64,000 bases of DNA from Erythroxylum novogranatense (taxonomy: Eukaryota; Streptophyta; Magnoliopsida; Malpighiales; Erythroxylaceae): contig CM057228.1 in assembly GCA_029891385.1 (NCBI GenBank), forward strand, positions 50,245,783 to 50,309,782. The letters are read 5' to 3'. The notes beneath the pieces are model-generated. The model had not been told where the DNA came from. It was given only the letters and a program-made list of their open reading frames with translations, and made no database searches. A program made the position numbers and the translations under genes. Positions 35,820 through 46,155 of the stretch are shown one piece after another (the first letter of the stretch is position 1; the number at the start of each line of letters is the position of its first letter).

Positions 35820-36640
35820 TCAGAATAGTATTAACCTCAATGACAAACATATTTGAAGAAGTAGAGGCATCGATGCCTTCTTACGCTTCAAGGACTCCAG
35901 ATAGATTTTATTTAAGCCTCTGGTGGCTAGTCTTGCCATAATGAAAGCAAAATCATTTTGGGGCAGAATCTTTGGTTTTTCCTTGATGGCACTTCCCTTT
36001 GGTTTCTTGGCCTTTTTCTTCTTTGAACTAGAAGAAGAAGCATCCACCATTAGCACTTGCTATCTCTCTTGATAGCTTGCTCAGCTGTCATGAGTAGATT
36101 GATCAGCTCAGGAATTGTTATGGATATTTGGTTTATCCAATAGTTTATCACAAACTGTGAATAACCATCAGACAATCCAACCAGAATTAAGTCTCTACTT
36201 AACTCATAATCTATTACAAATCCTAAGACGACCAATCTCTCAATATAGCCATTCATCTTCAGGGCATATTGTACAGCAGATATCCCTGGAGCCATCTTTG
36301 TGGTGAAGAGAAGCCTTAAGGTCTCGAACCTTTCAGACTGAGCTTACTCATCAAACAGCTCCCTAAGATGAAATACTATAGAGTGAGCATCCATGGACTC
36401 GTGCTGCTGCAGCAGCTCTAGTGACATCGAGGCAAGCATAAAGCAAGTATCCATATCACTGTCCTTTAGATGCTTACAATATGCTTTCTGATCCTTATCA
36501 GAAGCATCGACAGTAGGTACAACTGGAAGTGGAATATCTAGGACGTATCCCAGTTCCTCATATCTAAGAACAATTCTCAGATTCCTCAGCCAATTAAGAA
36601 AATTCAGTCCATAATAGAGAGCGAAAATTCACACTGAAAA
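35820..36640 (-). pseudogene. E7 gag remnant (copia)
   Basis: Minus-strand frames read NFLNWLRNLRIVLRYEELGYVL near 36600, then DASDKDQKAYCKHLKDSDMDT near 36500 and LLQQHESMDAHSIVFHLRELF near 36400. The open frame 36295-36050 has MAPGISAVQYALKMNGYIERL followed by DGYSQFVINYWINQ. The frame 36056-35820 has a Lys-rich linker. In another frame the zinc knuckle appears as CFHYGK..H, with its second Cys lost. This is the particle protein, broken by at least two stops and a shift. Confidence 0.85.
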
Positions 36641-36830
36641 ACTTCTTCAATCAACCTAGCGCGATAGAGATAAGGAATGATAGAATAGATATGCCTGCAT
36701 GATCATAAGGACTTGCATGATATGCATATGGCTCCCACTAGTTTCCTAGAATCCATAACCCTCTTTACGAATCCAGAGAAACAAAGTGACATTATGTCTT
36801 AGTGGGTCGATATCCGACATTGCTAAGAGT

Positions 36831-37226
36831 GACCTTGGGTTTGCCCAACAAGCCACAACTTAGGTCAATCGGTAGGTATCGGTCATACTAATTGTATCAT
36901 CGATAACCGACATTAAGAATGACCTTGGGTTTACCCAACAAGCCACCTTATGTCTCGGGAGGTATCAGATATACCAATTACATCTTAGACACAACTATTG
37001 ATCAGTGCTATCAACTTGTTGATGTATGCATTTCGTTGGGTATCAACTCTTTGATGCGCATACATCTAATGTATGCTACCCAATTTCGCCTCTGTCCACG
37101 TTGACCTTGAGTTTACTCAACAAACCAACGCTTCCAGTGAAAACCAACCCATTAATCTGAAAATCTTATTTTCATGGTTCGAACATATCCGTATAGAGTG
37201 AGCTTGGGTTTACCCAACAACCCAAC
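36831..37226. repeat. Four spaced GACCTTGGGTTTRCCCAACAAG units
   Basis: Units at 36831, 36921, 37103 and 37198. Each contains arms TTGGGT and ACCCAA (one variant), able to pair with a two-base loop. They lie in the E7 leader. Confidence 0.7.
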
Positions 37227-37410
37227 CCTATAAGAACTCTGGTTCTTACCATATTAATGGAAGGCGTTAGTTTTCATATACCGAGGAGGGATTTCGAATT
37301 CTCGACTCCAAGCTGAAGGATAATAGTCACCAGGACTATATGGAATGATTTAGGTTTCATCAATCACATTGAATCAATCCTTATAATCATCCATCATCCA
37401 ACCTATGCAT

Positions 37411-37680
37411 GCCACAAGTCGACTTTCATCAAATGCAAGTCGACTTATGCTACTGCCCACACACAAGTCGACTTGTGTGACACAAGTCGACTTATGTCAT
37501 CTGCCCATGAACAAGTCGACTTACACTGAGATCTTGAACAAGTCGACTTATTCTTCAAACAAGTCGACTTATCCATAAAACAAGTCGACTTATTCATCAA
37601 ACAAGTCGACTTATCCATAAAACAAGTCGACTTATTAAGCGAACAAGTCGACTTATGTCCCATATAAGTCGACTTATCCA
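37411..37680. repeat. AAGTCGACTT array: twelve palindromes in E7 leader
   Basis: Twelve exact copies of AAGTCGACTT, five successive ones spaced at exactly 21 bp (37560-37650). Linkers are TATTCATCAAAC/TATCCATAAAAC. The minus frame reads as KSTC repeats because the 21-bp unit is in frame. The same palindrome is in both E7 LTRs. Confidence 0.95.
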
Positions 37681-38785
37681 GGGAGATTGCTATTATATCT
37701 AATCGACTAATTCCTCAATCCATGCAATTCCAATTCACAATACCATTATACCTAGGGTAATATCTGTAAGTTGATGTATCAATGAACAATTCATTGAACC
37801 ATGAAAGCCTTATATGGTCAAACCATATGAAAAGCTTGAAATGAGTCAAAACTCATTAATTTCCAAATAATTTAGGAACACCCTAATTATCATCCTAAGC
37901 ATCTCAAGCTAGCACATACATTATCAAATTTACTTCAGCACATGCCATAAAAAATATGACGGTCAAAACAAACAAGATAATGGAAGATACTACCGAGATG
38001 CTAATGTGATCAATTCGGCATTCAAAAATTCTTGGAAAAGCAACTTCAAGCAATTCAGTTTGGCAATCATACTACATCAAGATAACACATTTTTAATCAC
38101 ATTAAAAATGGTGCAAGGCATTGGAACTGAAAAAGCACACTCAATCAAGCCAAGCAAAACAGTCCCAACAATTTTCACAAAACTGTCCAGTTCTGTACAT
38201 TGCTCGAAATGATTAATGAAACAATTTCAATAAATTCTGAGAAAATTACATAGGTTACTAAATGTTCAGAACAAGCTACATGAATGTTTTCAGGATTTTA
38301 GGCCATCAAAAACTCAGTCAACCTAAATAACAAAACTGATTCAAAATCTGTGTTCATCAGCACAGCAATTCCCAACAGCATAGAATAAATTCGTGAATAA
38401 ATATTCAATCACCTTGAAATCCAATTTCCATGCTCAAAGACATTCACCAACATCTTAGAGACATGTAGGTGAAGGAAAATCCGAAAAAAAAAGTTTCTAG
38501 AATTTATTCTCGATTTTATACTCATGCCTGTTCCAGAATCGTTTCACAAAACAGCATCCGAAACCTTAGGGAATTAATTAGCAAAACTATATCAAATCAA
38601 ATCGATAAATTCTCAAATTTCATAGACATATTCTCTAACATGTTATGAACAATTCTGGGCAGAAAAATTTCGAAAACCATATCACAATATAAATTCGAAA
38701 TCTGAACAGATAGCATGCATCAACAGAAAATTCCATTAGGGTTTCTGATCTCGCTTAGGTTTTAGCTTCATACGGGATACCAGAC

Positions 38786-38797
38786 GCTCTGATACCA
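38786..38797 (-). promoter_or_regulatory. E7 primer-binding site (tRNA-iMet)
   Basis: The minus strand reads TGGTATCAGAGC one base from the 5' LTR end. It fixes E7 as minus. Confidence 0.93.
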
Positions 38798-38798
38798 C

Positions 38799-40725
38799 TG
38801 TAGGAAAATCCCGGGAGGTACATCATATGTACCGGCAGCGGAAAACAAAAATTTTTGTTCCCAGGACTTTCCCAAATCCCAGGATCACGGTATCGGTATG
38901 AAGACATCAACCTAAATAGCCAAAAGAGACTATCTCTAAAGGTGATCCACGCAGAGATCAGAAAATCTAACCAGATCAAACCCCTTTGACCCGGGAATAG
39001 CTAGAACAGATTAAAGGCTGCTAGACCCTACCTCTGTCCTTGGAGAGCTTGAATCAACGTTGAAATTGCTTGGAGGAAGAGAGAAAACGATGATGCTTGT
39101 AAGAGAAGAAGAATGAAAACTCTTTTTAAGGCAAACTTAACAATTAAGTTTCCAACTTCTCTTCCCTTTTTCAAAACCGTCGACCACCATTTTCTAAGCC
39201 TTCTTATATGTATCTTTTAACTCTTAAAAGTGTACCATAAGAAGAGGCCAAGTGTATGGCTTAATAGCCATTCATTAATTAATGGAATAAATTAATCAAC
39301 TTTGACTTTTCAAAGCTAATCTCTTCTTCCCCATTCTAACGTGCACATGCTTATATATATTAATTAATTAATTAATTAATTAATCAATATATAATTGCTA
39401 AGGTCCAGTCCAACTGGGTTGGTCCCACTCAGCCTCTCAGGGCCCCGATCTCAAAACGATTTTAAACCTTTCTTAGCAATATCGATGTCGCGATCTCATC
39501 GGGACATATCCCAATCCCATTGGGATCCATTTAATCCTAATGCTCTCCATAATTGGAACTACGTCCAATAACTATTTCTGATTCTCTCAAACACTCTTAT
39601 CGTGTGACCCTTTAGGCTCCGGTTATGTTGGCCACTTAGATTAACAATTAATGAGCAAGTCATGAGCGGTATCTAGCAACACATCATGACCCCTAATTGA
39701 CCGGAAAGTAATCGGTTTGATGTATTCATCACGAACCGGATCACGAACCCTTCCATGTACAATTACCGTGCAATTCATCCTTTCACCATCCTATACCCCA
39801 CTTGGTTATGAGTATGGTCAAAGTGTCAACTCTCACTAGACTGAGTCTAGCCCAGTGATATCAGTTCTCGTCTTGGGACTCATTACTTTATATGTCAATG
39901 AAGACACTCTTCATGACATACATGCCTGGCCAGCCTTAGTAATGATCCCGACAAGAGGCTACGGGTATCTCTTACGCTAATCGTAAGTGGTGAATCCTTT
40001 ATTTGCTACTCAATTATCTTGAATACCTCAAGCTGTACCCAAGCACCACCTATGAGTTACCTCTCGAAGGCAACAAGGAATGGAGTCAGCACGTGATCAA
40101 GATTCAAGATATCCTTGAGTACCTCAAGTCTAAGGATACTTGCACCATTGCTATGATGAGATTATCACTGACACTTAGATAAGATATCCATGTGATGATC
40201 TCATGGCAGGTCATCCAATGAACTTACTACCGCTAGTAAGCATCCACATGTCAATTCTAAATATCTCATATTTACAATTTCGAGATCCACCGCTGATCCA
40301 ATCAAGGAATATGACATGTGTTAGTCATCCGGATTAATGATGTCCGGTCTCATTAATCCTATGACTAGGAGAATTTAGATATCTTGACATAATTGCACAT
40401 GATAGGAATCTCAGAAGTATGAACACATCATAATTTCCTTCATGCTATGTCATATATCATGGATTTCATTAATTCGATTAAAGATCCAAACAATTCATAA
40501 ACTATGTTTATGAATATCAAATTAATGAATTATGCCTTTTCTTTATTTATTCAATCAGTCTGCATACGACTGTGAATAAAACGCGCTAAAGGGGATTGCC
40601 TTTAGGGCAAAAATAAACAGTACCGACCTTGAACAAGTCGACTTATCCAATGAACAAGTCAACTTATCGGTACCGAACATGTGTAAGTCGACTTACACTT
40701 GGTACAAGTCGACTTATCACTTACA
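38799..40725 (-). repeat. E7 5' LTR, 1927 bp
   Basis: Plus-strand edges TGTAGG and TTACA match the other LTR. It holds an ATTA microsatellite at 39356-39384, and the AAGTCGACTT cluster at 40627-40716 in which one copy is AAGTCAACTT. Confidence 0.92.
40627..40716. repeat. AAGTCGACTT cluster in E7 5' LTR
   Basis: Three exact copies and one AAGTCAACTT. The 24-bp palindrome of the other LTR has one arm mutated here (ACTTGG for ACATGG). Confidence 0.9.
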
Positions 40726-40916
40726 TGTATATGTATATTACTTACAAAAGAATCTTCGTACCTTTTGACTAGATATATAATGCTTACACAAATAAAACCA
40801 AATTTTTTTGTTTTATTAATAATAAATATTTTCATTACAAAACTGTAACTGAAGAAGATAAAGTTACATGTAAATACAGTTGTTTTCCAGGGCATTATAT
40901 TTACATAACTCCAACA

Positions 40917-41104
40917 GTTAGAAGAGTAGATAATATTACTTACGATTGCATTACTTATCAACTTTAGTAAAGTGTTTTTGTGATCATCTGAATTTTGTTT
41001 TGAAATTTTAAAAAATCCCAAAAGATTAATATCTTTGAAAAGTTTACACAATTCAACCCCTTTCTTGTGTATTTTACATATTATACATGATTTCTATATT
41101 AACA
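40917..41104 (+). mobile_element. E4 5' LTR, second part
   Basis: Begins with the TSD GTTAG of E5 and ends TATTAACA. It carries CACAATTCAACCCCTTTCTTG, conserved with E12 (63597-63616) and typical of SIRE-like copia LTR ends. Confidence 0.85.
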
Positions 41105-41120
41105 AGTGATTTACTTCAGT

Positions 41121-41132
41121 TGGTATTAGAGC
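41121..41132 (+). promoter_or_regulatory. E4 primer-binding site (tRNA-iMet)
   Basis: TGGTATTAGAGC, one base off the standard form, 16 bases after the LTR end; the E12 site at 63669 has the same spacing. Confidence 0.85.
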
Positions 41133-41175
41133 AAGGTTTCCAAGAAACACTATTACAAAGTGAGGACAAACATCC

Positions 41176-41800
41176 ATGGCTGAATCACATGTTTTTATTG
41201 CTAAAGGTGCCTTGGTCATAAGACCTCCTACATTCGATGTTGAGAATTATCATTATTTGAAGGACAAGATGCAACTCTTTATAGAATCCACACATATTGA
41301 TCTTTGGGATATCATCAAGAATGGTCCATATACACCAACAAACGATGAAGGCAATAACATATCTCGTGACAAGTGGTCAGTCGATCAGAAAGCTCGATTT
41401 AAGTTAAATTCAAATGCCAAGTTCTTTCTAATTTGTGCCCTAAACAAAAGTGAATATGATAAGGTTCATGGATGTAAATATGTAAAGGAAATATAGGACA
41501 CATTAGCCATTACACATGAAGGCACAAATCAAGTGAAAGAGTCCAAGATCAGTATTCTTGTTCATCAGTATGAGCTGTTCAAGATGAACAATAAGGAGAC
41601 TATTGGTTAGATGTTCAGAATATTTCAAACGATTATTAACGAACTTAAAACTCTTAGGAGAATCTACGATAATCAAGATCATGTCAAAAAGATTATCAAA
41701 ATTATTCCAAAAAGATGGAGACCCAAAGTTACAATAATACAAGAGGCCAATGACTTAAGTAAGTTGAAGCTAGATGAATTGCTTAGTTCACTAAAGATAC
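41176..41800 (+). pseudogene. E4 gag, 5' part (SIRE-like copia)
   Basis: The ATG at 41176 opens 106 codons with PPTFDVENYHYLKDKMQLF, IDLWDIIKNGPYTP and AKFFLICALNKSEYDKV, then TAG. The next frame pieces (41611-41853) continue SIRE-type gag: THEGTNQVKESKIS, HQYELFKMNNKE, IIKIIPKRWRPKVTIIQEA and LKLDELLSSLK. E9 interrupts it at 41801, and the zinc-knuckle half of gag follows at 46156. Two stops (TAG at 41494 and near 41608) make it inactive. Confidence 0.9.
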
Positions 41801-43908
41801 TGTTGGAGTTATGTAAATATAGTGCCCTGGAAAGCAAGTGTATTTACATGTAACTTTATCTTCTTCGATTCTGCTTTGTAATGAAAATATTTATTATTAA
41901 TAAAACAAAAGAGTTTGGTTTTATCTGTATGAGCATTATATATCTGGTCATAAGGTACCAAGATTCATTTGTAAGTAATATACATATACATAGAGATGAA
42001 TGGGAAACATGTATATTATTAGAATATGAATTAATTGATTCACAGTTGAATAATCAAGTTGGTCATTTGATTATGGTTTAGCCTGTAGTGTTGCGATTTA
42101 TCTCCATATAAGTAAAGGAGTTTACTTAAAGGGAATGATGAGTTTCATATCATGATAGTAATAGACTATCGATAATGGCACTATTAAATGAATCTGGAAT
42201 CAAGTATGTTTTCAAGAATAAAGTGGGTCGTTACTTTAATCTTAAAACATACAACTTAAGCATTCGCTTATTATGAACCACAATCTTGATGAGTGGTGAA
42301 CTCATATGTGTTTCATTATAATTCTTGATATGATCGGAATGGATTTTTACAGGTATTAATCCGAAGGTGCGCATGTTGGAATTATTAATTGAAACATGTA
42401 TCGTGGAACATTCACTCAAATAAAGAGTTTACTGATGTTATCATCTCTTAGATGTTTTAAGGAGATTTGGTGATTAAAGCTGGCGCTTGAGTAGTTTGAT
42501 GGACTAGCTACCCATCAAGTCTTAACACTAAGATGAGATCTTATGTGTTAATCACCATATAAAGTAAAATGAGAGATCTAGAAAGAAAAACCAATATAAG
42601 GGCAAAACGGTAATTTTACCCTTTGTTGTGTGGATGGCTATAATAAGGTTCTAAATAGGGTTTGCAATTGGACATATTCTCATAATATTTAATAATTCAA
42701 GAGTTCAACTAATTGTCTTTAGTGGAATGACATTTAGTTAATAAGCTAGAATTAATTCCAATGAGATTGAATTATTTCTAGGCTTATTGGAGCTTGAATT
42801 ATCAAAGTCCAATAAGATTCCCCACTTGGCTTTAAGGAAGGTTATCAAGCTAAGTAAGAAGTAGTTTGGAGGCTTTAGAAGTCCATAATTGAATGATGGG
42901 CTTATACTAATTAATGGTTAATTGGAAGCCCATATGTTCATTTAGAAATGGGCTTGTTTTGGTTTAATGTAATTGATTAGATTAATTATATTAAAAAAAA
43001 ATTTAAATGGAGAAGAAGCAATTTCGAAATTGTGTTAGGTTAGATGTGTAACCACACATTTGACATTAAAATACTAAATAAAGATGGTCTTTATTATGGT
43101 TCATCATTATTAAATGGAGTTATGAACTTTCCATTAAATGGTTTAATGGTTGGCTTTTAATGTTGGCATGTAACCTATTTGCATTCATTAGATTAAAGAT
43201 GGAAGATGTGCATTAGATGGACCATCTTCCTTCTTTCTTCTTGCCAAAACCGAAATGGGTATTCAATTATAGGTTATGGTCTTTTCAAATAGCCATTTTA
43301 AAGATAAATGAAGTAAGTCTCATTTATTGGCTATTTGATGAGTGATTAATGTAAGAAGTGATGCATTGGATGCCTCTCACTCTTTTCCATTCATGCAAAT
43401 TTCGAAATTGAGATGTAAGAAAGGGTTCTTGCATGGTTTTTAGACATTCTCTCCTTTCATGCAAGGAAGAACCGAAATTCCTATGTGAAAGAATTGAAAG
43501 AGTTTCAATTTTGGTTCTTCTTGTTCTAAGAAAATCTCCTCCAAATATTTCTTCTCCTTTCCCACCAAAGGATTTTGTTAACCTAGTTGTCCTTGAAGAA
43601 CAAGTGGTAAATCTAATTGTTTGAGGATACTACAACAAGGAAGAAGATAGATTGTTAAAGGAAAAGACTCAAAGGCAAAGGATTTGGATATAAGAAGGAG
43701 AGGATAGCGCAGCGAGGATTTAAAGCTATAGCGAAGGAGTCGGTAATTCCTTTTATCTTGTTCTTGGTTTTATTATCCTTATACCATATCATGTATGGAT
43801 TAGCATGTTGATTTGGATATATTGCTTCCGTTGCAAGATGATTTATTAAAAAGTTTTGAAATCTATCGTTTCTCCAAACTAAGCATGCTTTCTTTTTCCG
43901 ATCCAACA
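41801..43908 (+). repeat. E9 5' LTR, 2108 bp
   Basis: TGTTGGAGTTATG..GATCCAACA. It is collinear with the three E5 pieces, which sum to about 2.1 kb, and is the intact reference that proves E5's interruption by E6 and E7. Confidence 0.92.
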
Positions 43909-43910
43909 AT

Positions 43911-43922
43911 TGGTATCAGAGC
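43911..43922 (+). promoter_or_regulatory. E9 primer-binding site (tRNA-iMet)
   Basis: TGGTATCAGAGC, two bases after the LTR. Confidence 0.93.
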
Positions 43923-45440
43923 CGATTTTTCATGCATAATTTCAGTTCCTATATGGTGGATGCATGGGTTGGCAATCTTTTTATGTATACTGCATATTTT
44001 TATGTGATAGAAATATATATGGTGTATGTTACTCTTTTGGTTGTCCATAGAAGTTAAATTTTATCTTGTAAGATTTCTTCATTTGGTTGTAACAAGGAGG
44101 GTGGTCTATCATCACCATGTTTCCTCCTTGGTTTCTTTTTTCTATTTTATTTGATTTTGTAATGTACAAATTGATGTAATGATGAAGAAGGAGCAGCCAT
44201 GGATTGAAGAAATAGAAAGGTAAAATTTTCGGTGTATCCTTATGTGTTTTGGAATAAGTTTTGTGAAAACTAAGTTGCTGGAATTTTGTTTCAATGAATC
44301 ATATTTCAGTTATGATTGGAAAACAAGTGCTGGTTTTTGTTTCAAAGAATCCAATTTTGGTTTTGCTAAAATACTAAGTGCTGTTTTAATTTTCATGAAA
44401 TGAGTTTGGTTTTAATAAAACAAGTGCTGGAATTTTTGTCAAAACAAAGATTTGGTTTTCTAAAAATCTAGTGCTGGAATTTTATTTTCAAAATGAAAAT
44501 TCTATTTTCATAAATGCCCTTACATTTTGTTTACGAATGGGCGGATCATGTTAGCGAAGAGTTCAAAGCGGAAGATCCAAGATGAAGAAGCATATTTTGG
44601 GCCTAAATGGCTTGTAATTATTTTATGTTTCTAGGATGGACAATCAAAAGTGGCTTTATTAGTTCATGTGATGAATGGAGAAATGAATGCTTGTAATATG
44701 TGATATTATGTGATTGCATGTCATTTAGAAAATTGCCAACCCTAGGCCTTGCCATGCATTCATTATGTATGAGATATATAATGAAACAATATAGGATGGA
44801 TAATAAATTGCATCTAGACAAGATGGTATTTAAAACTTAAAGCCCAAAAAGATTGAGTGGGAGAGGATGCTCTTGTGAGAGTCCACGGTCTCCAAATGAT
44901 GGCCCGCTTGCATGTGGTGAAGTGTTACTCCCCATCGGAGGGCATGGATCCTAGATCTTGCATGGTTTGGGTCTCCTTAAGGATAAGTCCACTTAATGAT
45001 AGCAAATGTGACCTCCCACCGAGGCATGATTTGTAGGTATCTTTAGTGAATGAATCAAATGGTTATACACTCAACATTTTTATCAATAAACCGCCCACCG
45101 TAGCTCTGTTGGTAAAAGTATGGACCAAATTAAGGCGATAAAAAAATTGAGCATGAGATGCTTGGTAGTTTTTGAGTGGGAGGGTCCCAGATTTTCTTTT
45201 AATAGATAAGATGGCCCACCGTCACTTAGTACATTATAGATAAGAAAAATAACCGTCGTATAAAGATTTAATTTTTAAGTTTTGTTAAATCTATCATCAT
45301 GCATACATGCATGATGATTTTATACAAAGTTCCATAAATTGTTGACTAGTATGCTCATGTTTTAATAATTTATATTTTCGGACATAATCAACCACAAAAT
45401 GAATCCACCCACCACCTTTTGACTAATAACAAATTGGAAA
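43923..45440 (+). other. E9 leader
   Basis: Non-coding. It includes five degenerate 46-52-bp units at 44271-44515 and a block near 44850-45060 (GTGGGAGAGGATGCTC..TCCTTAAGG) of the kind found in leaders of other plant copia elements. Short frames here are chance. Confidence 0.7.
44271..44515 (+). repeat. Five degenerate AAGTGCTGGAATTTT units in E9 leader
   Basis: Units begin near 44273, 44325, 44376, 44422 and 44469 with (A)AGTGCTGG, followed by a T-rich run and a variable CAAA/ATGAAA. Confidence 0.7.
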
Positions 45441-46155
45441 ATGGAGACAAGTTTAATGAATGGAGCGTAACCTTGACATTGTTTTTCAATATGAGCGTAT
45501 TTCATGGGTGTTAAGCGAAAATGAGCCTGCACCTCTAAGTGGAGATGCAACTCTGAGCAAGTCCAACAACATGGCGTTGGCGAATCTTGACAAGACTACT
45601 AAGTGTTATATTAAAGCCATCGGTGGCATGTTGCAAAAGCAAATTGCTTGTATGAAAGCTGCTAGTGCAATGATCCATCACCTACATGAGATGTTTGGTG
45701 TGAGGACTAGGTCTGCAAGAGTGAAAGCTATCCAAACCTTTCATAATCTCGACGAAACACAGGTGAGCCGGTGCGGGATTACATGATGAAGGTAATCTCT
45801 GCGGTCTTTGAGGCTGAGATGCTTGAGGCGGATATGGATGCGGACACGCAGATGATTATGATCATCAATAGCTTAAACTCTTCTTTTCAGCAGTTTAAGT
45901 TGGACTATGAGCTCAGCGATGAAGGATTACACCTTGAGTGAGTTGATGAATACCCTCAGAGCACGGAGGAAATATTGAATATTAAGGCTCATGGGCCGAA
46001 GCTAATGTAGCTTCTTCTTCTAAGCCCAAGGGTAAGGCAAGGAAAGAAGAAGGTCCAATGAAAAGAAGGCCCAAATAGGGTCAAGGCCAAACCCATGAAA
46101 AAGAAGGCCAAAGAGAACATCAAAGGAAAGTGTTTCCACTGTGATGAGATGGGAC
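45441..46155 (+). pseudogene. E9 gag remnant (copia), ends in the zinc knuckle
   Basis: The open frame 45460-45786 reads RNLDIVFQYERISWVLSENE, then LDKTTKCYIKAIGGMLQKQI, SAMIHHLHEMFGVRTRSARV and QTFHNLDE. After a shift: VRDYMMKVISAVFEAEMLEA, DADTQMIMIINSL, and further shifts through a Lys-rich linker to CFHCDEMG at 46131-46154. This is the first half of a CCHC knuckle. The next bases belong to E4. Confidence 0.85.

Larger units (their letters stand above)
36641..38785 (-). other. E7 leader between primer-binding site and gag
   Basis: About 2.1 kb of non-coding leader on the minus strand. Proceeding from the 5' side: plain sequence to 37690, the AAGTCGACTT array (37680-37411), then four spaced copies of a TTGGGTTTACCCAA-type inverted repeat (37226-36831). 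Frames here (36919-37104, 37445-37663, 38006-38212) are chance or repeat. A leader this long may fold to package the RNA; that is inference. Confidence 0.7.
21279..40725 (-). mobile_element. E7: Ty1/copia element on the minus strand, split by E8
   Basis: It is bounded by the TSD TGTAT (21274-21278 and 40726-40730); removing it rejoins the E5 LTR exactly. LTRs are at 21279-23199 and 38799-40725. Read on the minus strand: 5' LTR, primer-binding site 38797-38786, a 2.1-kb leader with a palindrome array, gag, protease, gag-pre-integrase zinc finger, integrase, RT, RNase H, polypurine tract, 3' LTR. E8 splits it after the gag-pre-integrase domain (TSD CCCTT). Without E8 it is about 9.7 kb. All reading frames are broken. 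It is copia by gene order; I cannot fix the lineage with certainty. Confidence 0.93.
7617..40916 (-). mobile_element. E5: solo LTR of a copia family, split by E6 and E7
   Basis: Three pieces, 40916-40731, 21278-20910 and 9159-7617, read in that order on the minus strand, together form one LTR of about 2.1 kb. It starts TGTTGGAGTTATG and ends CCAACA, and is collinear with the complete plus-strand LTR of E9 (41801-43908). It is flanked by the 5-bp TSD GTTAG (7612-7616 and 40917-40921), so it is a true solo LTR, left when an element's two LTRs recombined. Insertions E6 and E7 then interrupted it. The 7568-7906 open frame lies within this LTR and is chance. Confidence 0.9.
41801..46155 (+). mobile_element. 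E9: 3'-truncated copia element, same family as E5
   Basis: A complete 5' LTR (41801-43908), primer-binding site, a 1.5-kb leader and gag up to the zinc knuckle. There is no protease, integrase, RT or 3' LTR: at 46155 the sequence passes directly into E4 gag. With no 3' end, no TSD can be paired. The E5 solo LTR lies in the same host copy E4 in the opposite orientation. Confidence 0.85.

Noticed and set aside
37445..37663. Possible KSTC-repeat peptide (minus)
   Set aside because: The 21-bp repeat period keeps one frame open; no start context, and it lies in an element leader.
37411..37680. CRISPR-like array of repeats and spacers
   Set aside because: Eukaryotic retroelement leader; the repeated core is a 10-bp palindrome with near-identical linkers, and no cas genes.
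41801..46155. E9 and E5 as the two LTRs of one element
   Set aside because: They are in opposite orientations, and E5 has its own TSD GTTAG.
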